From positions 1 through 22,175 of the forward strand of contig CAMZKK010000098.1 in the NCBI GenBank assembly GCA_947311175.1: DNA of 22,175 bases. Direction: 5' to 3'. The DNA is from an uncultured Planctomycetota bacterium (lineage in GTDB: Bacteria > Planctomycetota > SZUA-567 > JAFGNG01). Below, in pieces: positions 7,721 through 15,391 of the stretch (position 1 is the stretch's first letter; each line of letters starts with the position of its first letter). The notes beneath the pieces were generated by a model. That model saw only the letters and a program-made list of their open reading frames with translations. It had not been told where the DNA came from and did not search any database. Position numbers and translations under genes: made by a program.

Positions 7721-8965
7721 ATGGATGAAACTGTTCATGAAGACTTAGATTTTGCTACAGTCGCTATCGCTCATAAAATTGTAACGAAAGAGAACGTTGA
7801 GCAATGTCAAAATCAACAGGAAAAAGAAGTTCTTGAGGGCAAGCCGGAACGTAAAATTGAAGATATCTTGGTTGAAAATAAATTTCTCACCAAAGACGAA
7901 ATTTGGGCTGTATATAAAGCTAAAAATAGAATGACCAGAGATGCCAAAACTGTTGGGCATAGGATTGGCGGATATGAAATTCTTCAAAAGGTTGGTGAGG
8001 GTGGCTTGGGAGTTGTTTATCGAGCCAATCAATTATCAATGGGCAGAGATGTGGCTCTTAAGGTATTACACGAAAAGTGGGTAACAGATGAGGAATTTCG
8101 TAAACGATTTTTAATTGAAGCTAGACTTGTAGGAAGATTAAGTCATCAGAACCTTATCCAAGTTCATGATGTTGGTCGTTATAAGAATACCTATTATTAC
8201 TCAATGGAATTTGTAGATGGCGAAACGGTTGAGGATATGATTGAACGAGATGGTGCATTGCAGATAGGTAAAGCTCTGGACATAATTTTTCAGGTGCTTC
8301 GTGCTATCCAATATTTAAATCAATTAAATATTGTTCATCGAGATATTAAACCGGGAAACATTATGTATTCAAAAATAGGGATAGCTAAGCTGGGAGATTT
8401 TGGTTTTGTAAAATCGAATCTTGAAAATATTATTTCAGCGGAAGGAGAGATTCTTGGCACTCCGGATTATATTAGCCCCGAAGCTGCATTAGGAGAAGTT
8501 GAATTAGATTTTAGAAGTGATGTTTATTCTCTCGGCGCAACCCTTTATCATATGCTAACGGGAGATTCTGTTTTTAGTGGCAGCTCAAGCGAAGTAATGG
8601 ATAAACACATTACCGAAACTCCTGTGTCTCTAAAAACAATAAACCCAAAAGTTTCGGATCACCTATGTTTGGTTGTAGAAAAAATGATGGAGAAAAAACG
8701 CGAAGACCGCTATCAATCAGCTGGTGCATTATTTGATGTCCTTGAACTTTTAAGACTTGGTGAACGTTCGGCAAATGGTGAAAAAGAAGCGGGAAAAAGC
8801 ACCATCATCAAAGCTCTTGAGAGAGGCAGATTAAAGGTCGGAGAACTACTTGAAAGTAAAGATGAATTAGAAGATGAGGTATTAAAACTTAGGCATCATC
8901 TTAAAATATTATTTGGATTACTTCTGCTTGCAGTAGTAGTTATTGGGATTCTTTTAGTTGGATAA
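7721..8965 (+). CDS. Membrane-anchored eukaryotic-like Ser/Thr protein kinase
   Basis: A 414-residue kinase. Residues 1-80 form an N-terminal helical domain with two similar segments (IAHKIVTKENVEQCQNQQ and VENKFLTKDEIWAVYKAKN), a layout known from Planctomycetes-type kinases and similar to the N-terminal module of GspE/MshE ATPases. The catalytic domain (about 86-345) has the glycine loop VGEGGLGVVYRA, the ATP lysine in VALKVL (about K114), HRDIKPGN (H206, D208, K210), DFG (D226), GTPDYISPE and DVYSLG, so it should be active. A charged, coiled-coil-like stretch follows, then one membrane segment at about 393-414 (ILFGLLLLAVVVIGILLVG) that ends the protein. The sensor would therefore have almost no outside part; the kinase is tail-anchored and input may come through the N-terminal domain or partners. 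It lies three bases after the phosphatase gene. Confidence 0.93.
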   Translation: MDETVHEDLDFATVAIAHKIVTKENVEQCQNQQEKEVLEGKPERKIEDILVENKFLTKDEIWAVYKAKNRMTRDAKTVGHRIGGYEILQKVGEGGLGVVYRANQLSMGRDVALKVLHEKWVTDEEFRKRFLIEARLVGRLSHQNLIQVHDVGRYKNTYYYSMEFVDGETVEDMIERDGALQIGKALDIIFQVLRAIQYLNQLNIVHRDIKPGNIMYSKIGIAKLGDFGFVKSNLENIISAEGEILGTPDYISPEAALGEVELDFRSDVYSLGATLYHMLTGDSVFSGSSSEVMDKHITETPVSLKTINPKVSDHLCLVVEKMMEKKREDRYQSAGALFDVLELLRLGERSANGEKEAGKSTIIKALERGRLKVGELLESKDELEDEVLKLRHHLKILFGLLLLAVVVIGILLVG

Positions 8966-8978
8966 AAAGGAGATTACT

Positions 8979-10355
8979 ATGAAAAAAGTTATGATTGTTT
9001 TAGGATTAGTAATTTTGTCATGTATTAACAGTAAAGCAGAAGAAGCTACTCGTTCAAAAGTAGCAAAATCGATTAAGCTACTTAAGGCTCCGTATATGAC
9101 GGATCGAATCAAAGGTATTCGAGCTGCAAGTAGGCTAACTGACAAACAAATTTTAGCTGATTTTAAAATAGTGGATTCACTTATTGCTACCGCTAATGAT
9201 AACAGTTTAACTCCAAACGAAAGAAGTGAAGCCATGCGGGGGTTAGTAACTTTAGCTAATAATCAATTAATAGATGGTAGTATCTTGATTGAAAATTTAG
9301 CGAAACTTATTGCCAGCAAAAAAACAGATATCGAGGTTAGAATAGATGCCCTTTATGTCTTGGGAAGCTTGGGGAATGTAAAAGGAAAAACCTTAAACGA
9401 TCAATCATTTATTAAAAAAGTTCAAAAGATGATCAAGGATATTGCCAAAAAGAGCAGTAATAAAACTGTGCTCAGATGTATTGCCTTTAAAGTTCTTGGT
9501 TCAATGGCAGGAAAAGGAGCTGAAAGCACCTTTTTAGAAGTTCTTAATGTTGAAAAGAAGATTAAAATTAAAGAGGCAGCAATTCAAGGTTTGCAAAATT
9601 ATGTAGAAATAAGTGGTAATTCCAGCCAAAAAACAATGAATAGCATTTGTAATATTGTGGTAAAGTTTGATGGTAAAAAAGAAAGAAAACTCAGACTTAT
9701 TGGAATAAGAACAATCGAACAATTTTTGGCAAATGGTACCAATCTTATTTATAAGAAAAAAGTAGCGAAATTTTTATTTAAAACCCTTGCTGATGGTGAT
9801 GACGAAGAAATGATTGCAAGCAGCCAATGTCTTATAAGAATTAAGGACATTGATATAGTTGATCCATTTATCAATGAGATAAAAAAGAAAAGTCGTGGGG
9901 ATAAAGCAACGCTTTCTCTTGTAAAAGGGGCAATTGAGCTTCTTGGACCATTTGCAAAAACCATTGCTAACACTACCGCAAGTACCAAAACTAAAAATAA
10001 CGCAAAAAGTGACGCAGAAAAAATTATAAATAAAATTTTAATTCCGTTAGTCGGAAATAGTGGTATTGATGAAGAATTACGATTAACCGCAATGATTGGA
10101 GTTACTGCAATACCTCGGGCAATTAGTCGTGAAAATGTGGTAAAAACAATTATTTCAACATTATCTAAAAATGATAGTAAATCCAACAATAAAGTTAAAG
10201 AAGAAGCGGTTAAGGCATTGATGCAAATATCTCGAATTGAAAAGCCATTTATAACCAAAGATAAAAAAATAGATGCTAACGCATGGCAAGAATGGTTTAA
10301 GGATAATAAAAATTATCTAAAAGCTGGTAAAGCACCATGGGATCGTGAAAACTAA
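8979..10355 (+). CDS. Secreted HEAT/armadillo-like repeat protein
   Basis: A 458-residue protein made of paired helices with repeated Ala/Leu/Ile/Val patterns such as ERSEAMRGLVTLANNQLI, VRIDALYVLGSLGN, VLRCIAFKVLGSM, KIKEAAIQGLQNYV and VKEEAVKALMQI, typical of HEAT-like repeats. It begins with a signal peptide (MKKVMIVLGLVILSCINSKA, probable cleavage after SKA). A lipobox at LSC is possible but poor. It should be exported to the periplasm or cell surface as a binding scaffold; no enzyme motif was seen. Very lysine-rich, likely basic. An upstream in-frame TTG at 8958 overlaps the kinase stop, but AAAAGGAG six bases before the ATG at 8979 and the signal peptide make that ATG the start. Located 13 bases after the kinase gene, so it may act as an extracytoplasmic partner of it. 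Confidence 0.75.
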   Translation: MKKVMIVLGLVILSCINSKAEEATRSKVAKSIKLLKAPYMTDRIKGIRAASRLTDKQILADFKIVDSLIATANDNSLTPNERSEAMRGLVTLANNQLIDGSILIENLAKLIASKKTDIEVRIDALYVLGSLGNVKGKTLNDQSFIKKVQKMIKDIAKKSSNKTVLRCIAFKVLGSMAGKGAESTFLEVLNVEKKIKIKEAAIQGLQNYVEISGNSSQKTMNSICNIVVKFDGKKERKLRLIGIRTIEQFLANGTNLIYKKKVAKFLFKTLADGDDEEMIASSQCLIRIKDIDIVDPFINEIKKKSRGDKATLSLVKGAIELLGPFAKTIANTTASTKTKNNAKSDAEKIINKILIPLVGNSGIDEELRLTAMIGVTAIPRAISRENVVKTIISTLSKNDSKSNNKVKEEAVKALMQISRIEKPFITKDKKIDANAWQEWFKDNKNYLKAGKAPWDREN

Positions 10356-10372
10356 TAATAAAGGAAAACACT

Positions 10373-10648
10373 ATGGCTAACAAATTTAATATGCCAAAAA
10401 TAACAGTCATTGCTTCATTGATAATTTCAAGCTGTTTACTCAGCGGTTGTCCTAAAGCGAAATTACCGTCATTTGGTAAAACCAAAACCAATCCTCTTCT
10501 GGGCGTGGCTACTATTGCTACATTTCATGAGGGGCAACAAGCGTATATGGATAAAGAATATACTATTGCTGCAAGAAAGATGGGGGTTTACGCTGAATCG
10601 TATCCAAATACGGTAAGAGGACTCGAAGCAAATATTGGCAAGCAATGA
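10373..10648 (+). CDS. TPR lipoprotein, N-terminal part of a frameshifted TPR-SPOR gene
   Basis: A 91-residue reading frame with a lipoprotein signal peptide: hydrophobic stretch ITVIASLIISSCLLSGC, lipobox LSGC with lipidated Cys at about residue 26, then a Pro/Lys-rich linker and one TPR-like helix pair (FHEGQQAYMDKEYTIAARKM, then YAESYPNTVRGLEAN). It ends abruptly in the middle of the repeat at the TGA at 10646. The next frame (10645-11208) continues the TPR pattern exactly: read one base back from 10633 it gives YWQAMSLLELGN, which completes the helix. One missing T near 10633 would join both parts into a 278-residue lipoprotein with TPR and SPOR domains. AAGGA seven bases upstream supports the ATG. 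It is either a sequencing error, a recent mutation or, less likely, a real two-protein arrangement joined by an ATGA overlap. Confidence 0.72.
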   Translation: MANKFNMPKITVIASLIISSCLLSGCPKAKLPSFGKTKTNPLLGVATIATFHEGQQAYMDKEYTIAARKMGVYAESYPNTVRGLEANIGKQ

Positions 10649-11208
10649 GTTTGTTAGAATTGGGCAATACCTCTAGGTGTCGAGATAATCTATTGATGGT
10701 TGAAAGCAATGATATGTCACCAAAATCAATTAAGGCATTGTCTTTGCGAGGAATTGCCAAAAGTTATGAGGCGGATAAAAATTATGCTAGAGCAGAAAAT
10801 TTTTATAATAACCTTCTTGTTAAATATCCAAATGATTGCGATCAGGCAGAAATTATGTCATCACTAATTGATTGTGCAAAGGCAAGAGGAAATATAAAAT
10901 TAGCAAGTCATTATCAAAATGAATTAAAGCGGATGGATTCAAAAAGCCCATATCTAACAAAGAAAAAACCAACCAAAGGGAATGTACCAAAACTATCAGG
11001 ACTTCATCGAGTACAAGTTGGAGTATTTTCTAACAGGAAAAGAGCGTTGGCATTATTAGAAAAATTATATCGCAAAAAAATAAAATCTGTAGTCATTCAT
11101 AAGGATGGAAAATACATTTTGCAGGCAGGAAGTTTTTCAAGTATTCAGAGAGCAAACGCCCAAGCGACAAAAATAAAAAGACTTGGATTTGATGCCATTG
11201 TCAAATAA
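10645..11208 (+). CDS. TPR-SPOR protein, C-terminal part of the frameshifted gene
   Basis: A 187-residue frame overlapping the lipoprotein part by four bases (ATGA). It holds TPR-like helices (SIKALSLRGIAKSYEADKNY, then ARAENFYNNLLVKYP), a Lys/Pro linker, and a C-terminal SPOR domain: HRVQVGVFSNRKRALALLEK, KIKSVVIHKDGKYILQAGSF, and ANAQATKIKRLGFDAIVK. SPOR domains bind denuded glycan strands of septal peptidoglycan, which must happen in the periplasm. This part has no export signal of its own, so it would be mislocated unless joined to the upstream lipoprotein signal; that supports the frameshift reading. The possible ATG at 10645 has no ribosome site and would rely on coupling. SPOR identification is good; its status as a separate gene is doubtful. 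Confidence 0.72.
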   Translation: MSLLELGNTSRCRDNLLMVESNDMSPKSIKALSLRGIAKSYEADKNYARAENFYNNLLVKYPNDCDQAEIMSSLIDCAKARGNIKLASHYQNELKRMDSKSPYLTKKKPTKGNVPKLSGLHRVQVGVFSNRKRALALLEKLYRKKIKSVVIHKDGKYILQAGSFSSIQRANAQATKIKRLGFDAIVK

Positions 11209-11248
11209 TTTCAACTGTAGAATAGAATAAAGCTAACAGGAGTATAGT

Positions 11249-13888
11249 TTGACAAAAGCAGCAAAGAAAACCCCAATGATGATACAATTTGATGCAATCA
11301 AGGAAAAGCATCCGGACACCATATTGTTTTTCCGAATGGGTGATTTTTATGAAATGTTTCATGATGATGCAGTGGTGGCAAGCAAGATATTAGGTCTTAC
11401 TCTCACAAGTAGAAGTAAGGGGGAAAATGCAATTCCAATGGCAGGAATCCCCCATCACGCAGCAGACAAATACCTACAACAACTCATCACTGCGGGATAT
11501 CGAGTTGCTATTTGTGATCAAATGGCAGACCCTACAACAGTTAAGGGAATTGTTCCTCGGGAAGTCACAAGGATTGTTACCCCCGGAACTTTAATAGAAG
11601 ATTCTTCATTAGACAGCAATTGTAATAATTATCTTGCCGCTTGTGCCATTTGGAAAGATAGGGCAGGAATTGCTTTTCTTGATTTATCAACCGGAGAAAT
11701 ATTAATTGAAGAGGTATCTTCAAGCATTGCTCTTGATGTTCTTGAATGTGTAACCGCTGCTGAAACCTTGATTCCAGAGCGAGAGGCTGAGAAAAAAAAC
11801 TCTCCCTTTGCTCAATTACAAGGTAGAAATCTTGGCTTAATAACTTATCACCCGGACAGTGATTTTTCAAACAAAAATGCCTCTAGTGTGGTTAAAGATT
11901 TTTATAATGTTGCATCGCTCGATGGTTTTGGAATATTAGAGGATGAGCCTTGTGTTGGTGCTCTTGCGCCAATACTTCGTTATGTGACAGAAACTCAAAA
12001 AGCAAAGGTAAGGCATCTTCGCTCACCCCGAAAAATTTACCGTGAACAGTCATTGATTTTAGATCGAGCCACAATAAGAAATCTTGAACTACTTGATTCT
12101 ATTATTGGCTCGAATAAAAAAGCAACTCTTTTTAATGCAATAAATAAGACACAAACCGGTGCTGGTGGAAGAATGCTTCGTAAATGGTTATTACGCCCTC
12201 TTGCTGAGGTTAATGCCATTCAAATTCGTCAACAAGTAGTGATAGAGCTGGCATCAGACTTTTATACCTGCAAAACTCTCCAAGAAATTTTAACTGAAAT
12301 TACCGATATAGAACGAATAATCGGTCGGGTTGGTTGTGGTAGGGCAAATGCCAGAGATTTATTTTCATTGGGAAAAACACTTTCTATATTACCAAAGATT
12401 GTAGATGTAATTTCTGAATTTAAGAGTAGTCGGTTGCTTGAACTTATCGAGAGATTAAGCGGACTTGATGTCATTGCCGAAAAAATACTTTCTGCAATAG
12501 TAGAACAACCACCAATAAATATTATGGAAGGTGGTATCTTTAAAAATGGCTACAATCAAGAACTTGATGAGTATAGAAGCATCTCAAGTGGTGGTAAGGA
12601 ATGGATAGCAAATTATCAACAACAAGAAATTAAACGAACAGGGATTAACTCTCTCAAGGTAAAATACAATAAGGTTTTTGGCTACTATATTGAAATCACA
12701 AAAAGCAATCTTGGGCTTGCCCCTGAAAATTATGAGCGAAAACAGACACTGGTGAATGCTGAAAGATTTAGCACCCCTGAACTTAAAGAATATGAAGAAA
12801 AGGTGATTGGAGCGGAAGGAAAAATCTTCGAATTAGAATATAAGATGTTTCTTGAACTTAGAGAAGAAGTCGCTTCTGTGACTAGTAAAATCCAAATTGC
12901 GGCAGAAGCAATTAGTGAAATAGATGTATTAACCTCATTTGCTAATCTTGCTCAATCCGGTGGATATATTTTACCGGAAATAAACAATTCCACAAATATT
13001 GAAATTATTGACAGTCGTCATCCGGTGGTAGAAAGTATGTTGCAATCAGGGGAATTTGTCCCCAATGATTGCCAAATGGGATATCAAGATAGTCGTTTAA
13101 TAATTGTAACTGGTCCGAATATGGCTGGGAAAAGCACTTATATAAGACAGTGTGCATTATTATTAATTATGGCACAGATGGGAGCCCCGGTTCCAGCAGA
13201 AAAAGCGACAATTGGAATTGCCGATAGAATATTTACTAGAGTGGGGGCAGCAGACGACCTTGCTCGTGGACAAAGTACCTTTATGGTAGAAATGAGCGAA
13301 GCAGCCAACATTATGAATAATGCAACTGAGCGTTCGTTCATTGTTCTTGATGAAGTTGGTAGAGGCACTAGCACTTTTGATGGAGTATCACTTGCATGGG
13401 CAATTACTGAATATATTCATCATAATTTAAAGGCACGGTGTATTTTTGCAACCCATTATCATGAGCTTTCGGAATTAGGAATAATTTTAGACGCTGCCAA
13501 AAACTACAATGTTGCGGTTCGTGATTGGAATGGTGAAATCATTTTTCTTCATCGAATAGAGCCAGGTAGTGCGGATAAAAGCTATGGTATTCATGTTGCA
13601 CGACTTGCCGGAATTCCCCAAGAAATTATCAAACGCTCACAAGTAATTCTTGAAGGACTTGAAGAACAAGCGTCAAGAAGAGACAGTTCTATTGTTGGCA
13701 CCAATGAAACCTTGCGTGCGGCAGCTAAATCAGTGCAGTTAACCCTTTTCGATGATCCTGATAGAGATAGTATTTGCAGGGAATTAGCATCACTAAAAAC
13801 CAAAGATATGACTGCTGAAGACGCTATAACAGTTTTACAAAAATTTAATCTTCGTGCACAAAAATGGAAAGAAACTCAAGGGTATTAA
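11249..13888 (+). CDS. mutS: DNA mismatch repair protein MutS
   Basis: MutS recognises mismatches and small loops in newly replicated DNA and recruits MutL. At 879 residues it has the normal length for bacterial MutS1. Domain I shows MMIQFDAIKEKHPD and FFRMGDFYEMF, with the mismatch-reading Phe-x-Glu at F33-Y34-E35. The clamp and lever domains occupy the middle (KVKYNKVFGYYIEITKSN is typical of the clamp). The ATPase has Walker A GPNMAGKST (622-630), a signature region ARGQSTFMVEMSEAANIM, Walker B VLDEVGRGTSTFDG (D701, E702) and FATHYHELSEL. All active residues are present. The start is TTG, supported by AGGAG eight bases upstream and by alignment to the family N-terminus. It lies 40 bases after the SPOR gene; no mutL is in the window. 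Confidence 0.98.
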   Translation: MTKAAKKTPMMIQFDAIKEKHPDTILFFRMGDFYEMFHDDAVVASKILGLTLTSRSKGENAIPMAGIPHHAADKYLQQLITAGYRVAICDQMADPTTVKGIVPREVTRIVTPGTLIEDSSLDSNCNNYLAACAIWKDRAGIAFLDLSTGEILIEEVSSSIALDVLECVTAAETLIPEREAEKKNSPFAQLQGRNLGLITYHPDSDFSNKNASSVVKDFYNVASLDGFGILEDEPCVGALAPILRYVTETQKAKVRHLRSPRKIYREQSLILDRATIRNLELLDSIIGSNKKATLFNAINKTQTGAGGRMLRKWLLRPLAEVNAIQIRQQVVIELASDFYTCKTLQEILTEITDIERIIGRVGCGRANARDLFSLGKTLSILPKIVDVISEFKSSRLLELIERLSGLDVIAEKILSAIVEQPPINIMEGGIFKNGYNQELDEYRSISSGGKEWIANYQQQEIKRTGINSLKVKYNKVFGYYIEITKSNLGLAPENYERKQTLVNAERFSTPELKEYEEKVIGAEGKIFELEYKMFLELREEVASVTSKIQIAAEAISEIDVLTSFANLAQSGGYILPEINNSTNIEIIDSRHPVVESMLQSGEFVPNDCQMGYQDSRLIIVTGPNMAGKSTYIRQCALLLIMAQMGAPVPAEKATIGIADRIFTRVGAADDLARGQSTFMVEMSEAANIMNNATERSFIVLDEVGRGTSTFDGVSLAWAITEYIHHNLKARCIFATHYHELSELGIILDAAKNYNVAVRDWNGEIIFLHRIEPGSADKSYGIHVARLAGIPQEIIKRSQVILEGLEEQASRRDSSIVGTNETLRAAAKSVQLTLFDDPDRDSICRELASLKTKDMTAEDAITVLQKFNLRAQKWKETQGY

Positions 13889-13891
13889 TTA

Positions 13892-15391
13892 ATGCTTTTT
13901 AAACCCGACAAAACTATTAAAGATTTTCTTCACATCCACAGAGATTTTTCGGCAGCTGATGTTATTACTTTTTGGCAAATAGTAAAAATATTATTTTTTG
14001 CAATCACCTCAATCATTTTTTTTTGCTATGATTATAAATTATTTTTAACTGGCACATTTTTTATTCTTTGTTTCTTTTACGCCGGTTCTATTTCATATCG
14101 CCTCTTGTTAGTGATTTTATCTTGCATAAAAAACCCGGAACTTAAAATAATCGATCAAGAACTAAACAAATTGGTTGATGAAGAACTTCCCATTTATACG
14201 ATTTTATTGCCAATGTATAAAGAAAGTAAAGTCGCAGAAAAATTAATTAAATCAATCAATCATCTTGATTACCCGCATGAAAAATTAGATGTCAAAATAT
14301 TATTAGAAGAAGATGACGAACAAACAATAAAACTTTGTGAGCAAATAGACATTCCTTCATGTTGTGAAATTATTATTTGCCCTCACAGTTTTCCAAAAAC
14401 AAAACCAAAAGCGTGCAATCATGGATTATTGAAAGCTCGTGGCAAATATTTGGTTATTTATGATGCAGAAGATTGCCCTGAATCAAATCAACTCAAAAAA
14501 GCAATATGTGCATTTTCCAAAATTGATGAAAAGATTATCTGTCTGCAAAGCAAACTCAATTATTATAATCCTTATGAAAATTGGCTAACAAAATTTTTCA
14601 CTCTCGAATATTCTTGCTGGTTTGATTTATTTTTACCGGGGCTACATTTGGTAAATGCTCCTATTCCATTAGGTGGAACAAGCAATCATTTTAAAGTCAA
14701 CATCTTGCAACAATTAGGAGGTTGGGATCCATTTAACGTAACTGAAGATTGTGATTTGGGGATTAGAATTCACCGTAAAGGTTATCTCACTCAGGTGCTT
14801 GATTCTACGACCTGGGAAGAAGCAAACGAAAAGATTGGTAATTGGCTTAGACAACGTTCTCGGTGGGTTAAAGGTTATATTCAAACCCATTTGGTTCATA
14901 GTAGAAACACGGTTAATACAATAAAGGACTTGGGTATTTTTGGGTATTTTAGTTATATTATGACAGTTGGTGGATTATCAATAACACTTTTATTGAATCC
15001 AATATTTTGGCTTATAATACTGTTATACACTTCATTGTGGATTGCCAAATTATCAGGGCTTGAAGTTGAACCATGGCATATGCTTTATTTTGATACCGTT
15101 AGTGATATCAATCTTGAATATACTTTATGGAGTAAACTGTCTTGGGTATTTTATGGAATTTCAGGAATGTTATTTATTGCAAATTTCTTTTTTATTCTGA
15201 TTCATATTATTGCGTGCTTTAAGCGTAAGTTATATCGTCTCTTTCCGATGACAATATTAATCCCCTTTTATTGGATATTGATTAGCCTTGCGGCATGGAA
15301 AGGTTTTTTACAACTTTTCTTCCATCCGTTTTATTGGGAAAAAACCAATCATGGTTTAACCACAGTTCAGGATAAAGACATCAATGTCTAA
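13892..15391 (+). CDS. Processive family-2 glycosyltransferase, BcsA/XagB-like membrane protein
   Basis: A 499-residue membrane enzyme that should transfer sugar from a nucleotide sugar to a growing polysaccharide. It has hydrophobic N-terminal segments (about 35-85), a cytoplasmic GT-A domain (YTILLPMYKESKVAEKLIKS, DAEDCPE with D191 and D194, TEDCDLGIRIH with T284-E285-D286 and QRSRWVKG at 321-328), then several membrane segments to the C-terminus. The D,D,TED,(Q/R)xxRW set marks processive synthases such as cellulose synthase-like and XagB-type enzymes. No PilZ domain is present, unlike BcsA. It begins three bases after the mutS stop and overlaps the next gene by eight bases, which suggests co-translation with that membrane-anchored protein. 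The class is secure; sugar and linkage are unknown. Confidence 0.88.
   Translation: MLFKPDKTIKDFLHIHRDFSAADVITFWQIVKILFFAITSIIFFCYDYKLFLTGTFFILCFFYAGSISYRLLLVILSCIKNPELKIIDQELNKLVDEELPIYTILLPMYKESKVAEKLIKSINHLDYPHEKLDVKILLEEDDEQTIKLCEQIDIPSCCEIIICPHSFPKTKPKACNHGLLKARGKYLVIYDAEDCPESNQLKKAICAFSKIDEKIICLQSKLNYYNPYENWLTKFFTLEYSCWFDLFLPGLHLVNAPIPLGGTSNHFKVNILQQLGGWDPFNVTEDCDLGIRIHRKGYLTQVLDSTTWEEANEKIGNWLRQRSRWVKGYIQTHLVHSRNTVNTIKDLGIFGYFSYIMTVGGLSITLLLNPIFWLIILLYTSLWIAKLSGLEVEPWHMLYFDTVSDINLEYTLWSKLSWVFYGISGMLFIANFFFILIHIIACFKRKLYRLFPMTILIPFYWILISLAAWKGFLQLFFHPFYWEKTNHGLTTVQDKDINV

Noticed and set aside
9749..10258. 169-codon minus-strand frame with hydrophobic stretches
   Set aside because: It mirrors the Lys/Ile/Asn-rich repeat protein; the hydrophobicity arises from the complement of Lys and Asn codons, and there is no start signal.
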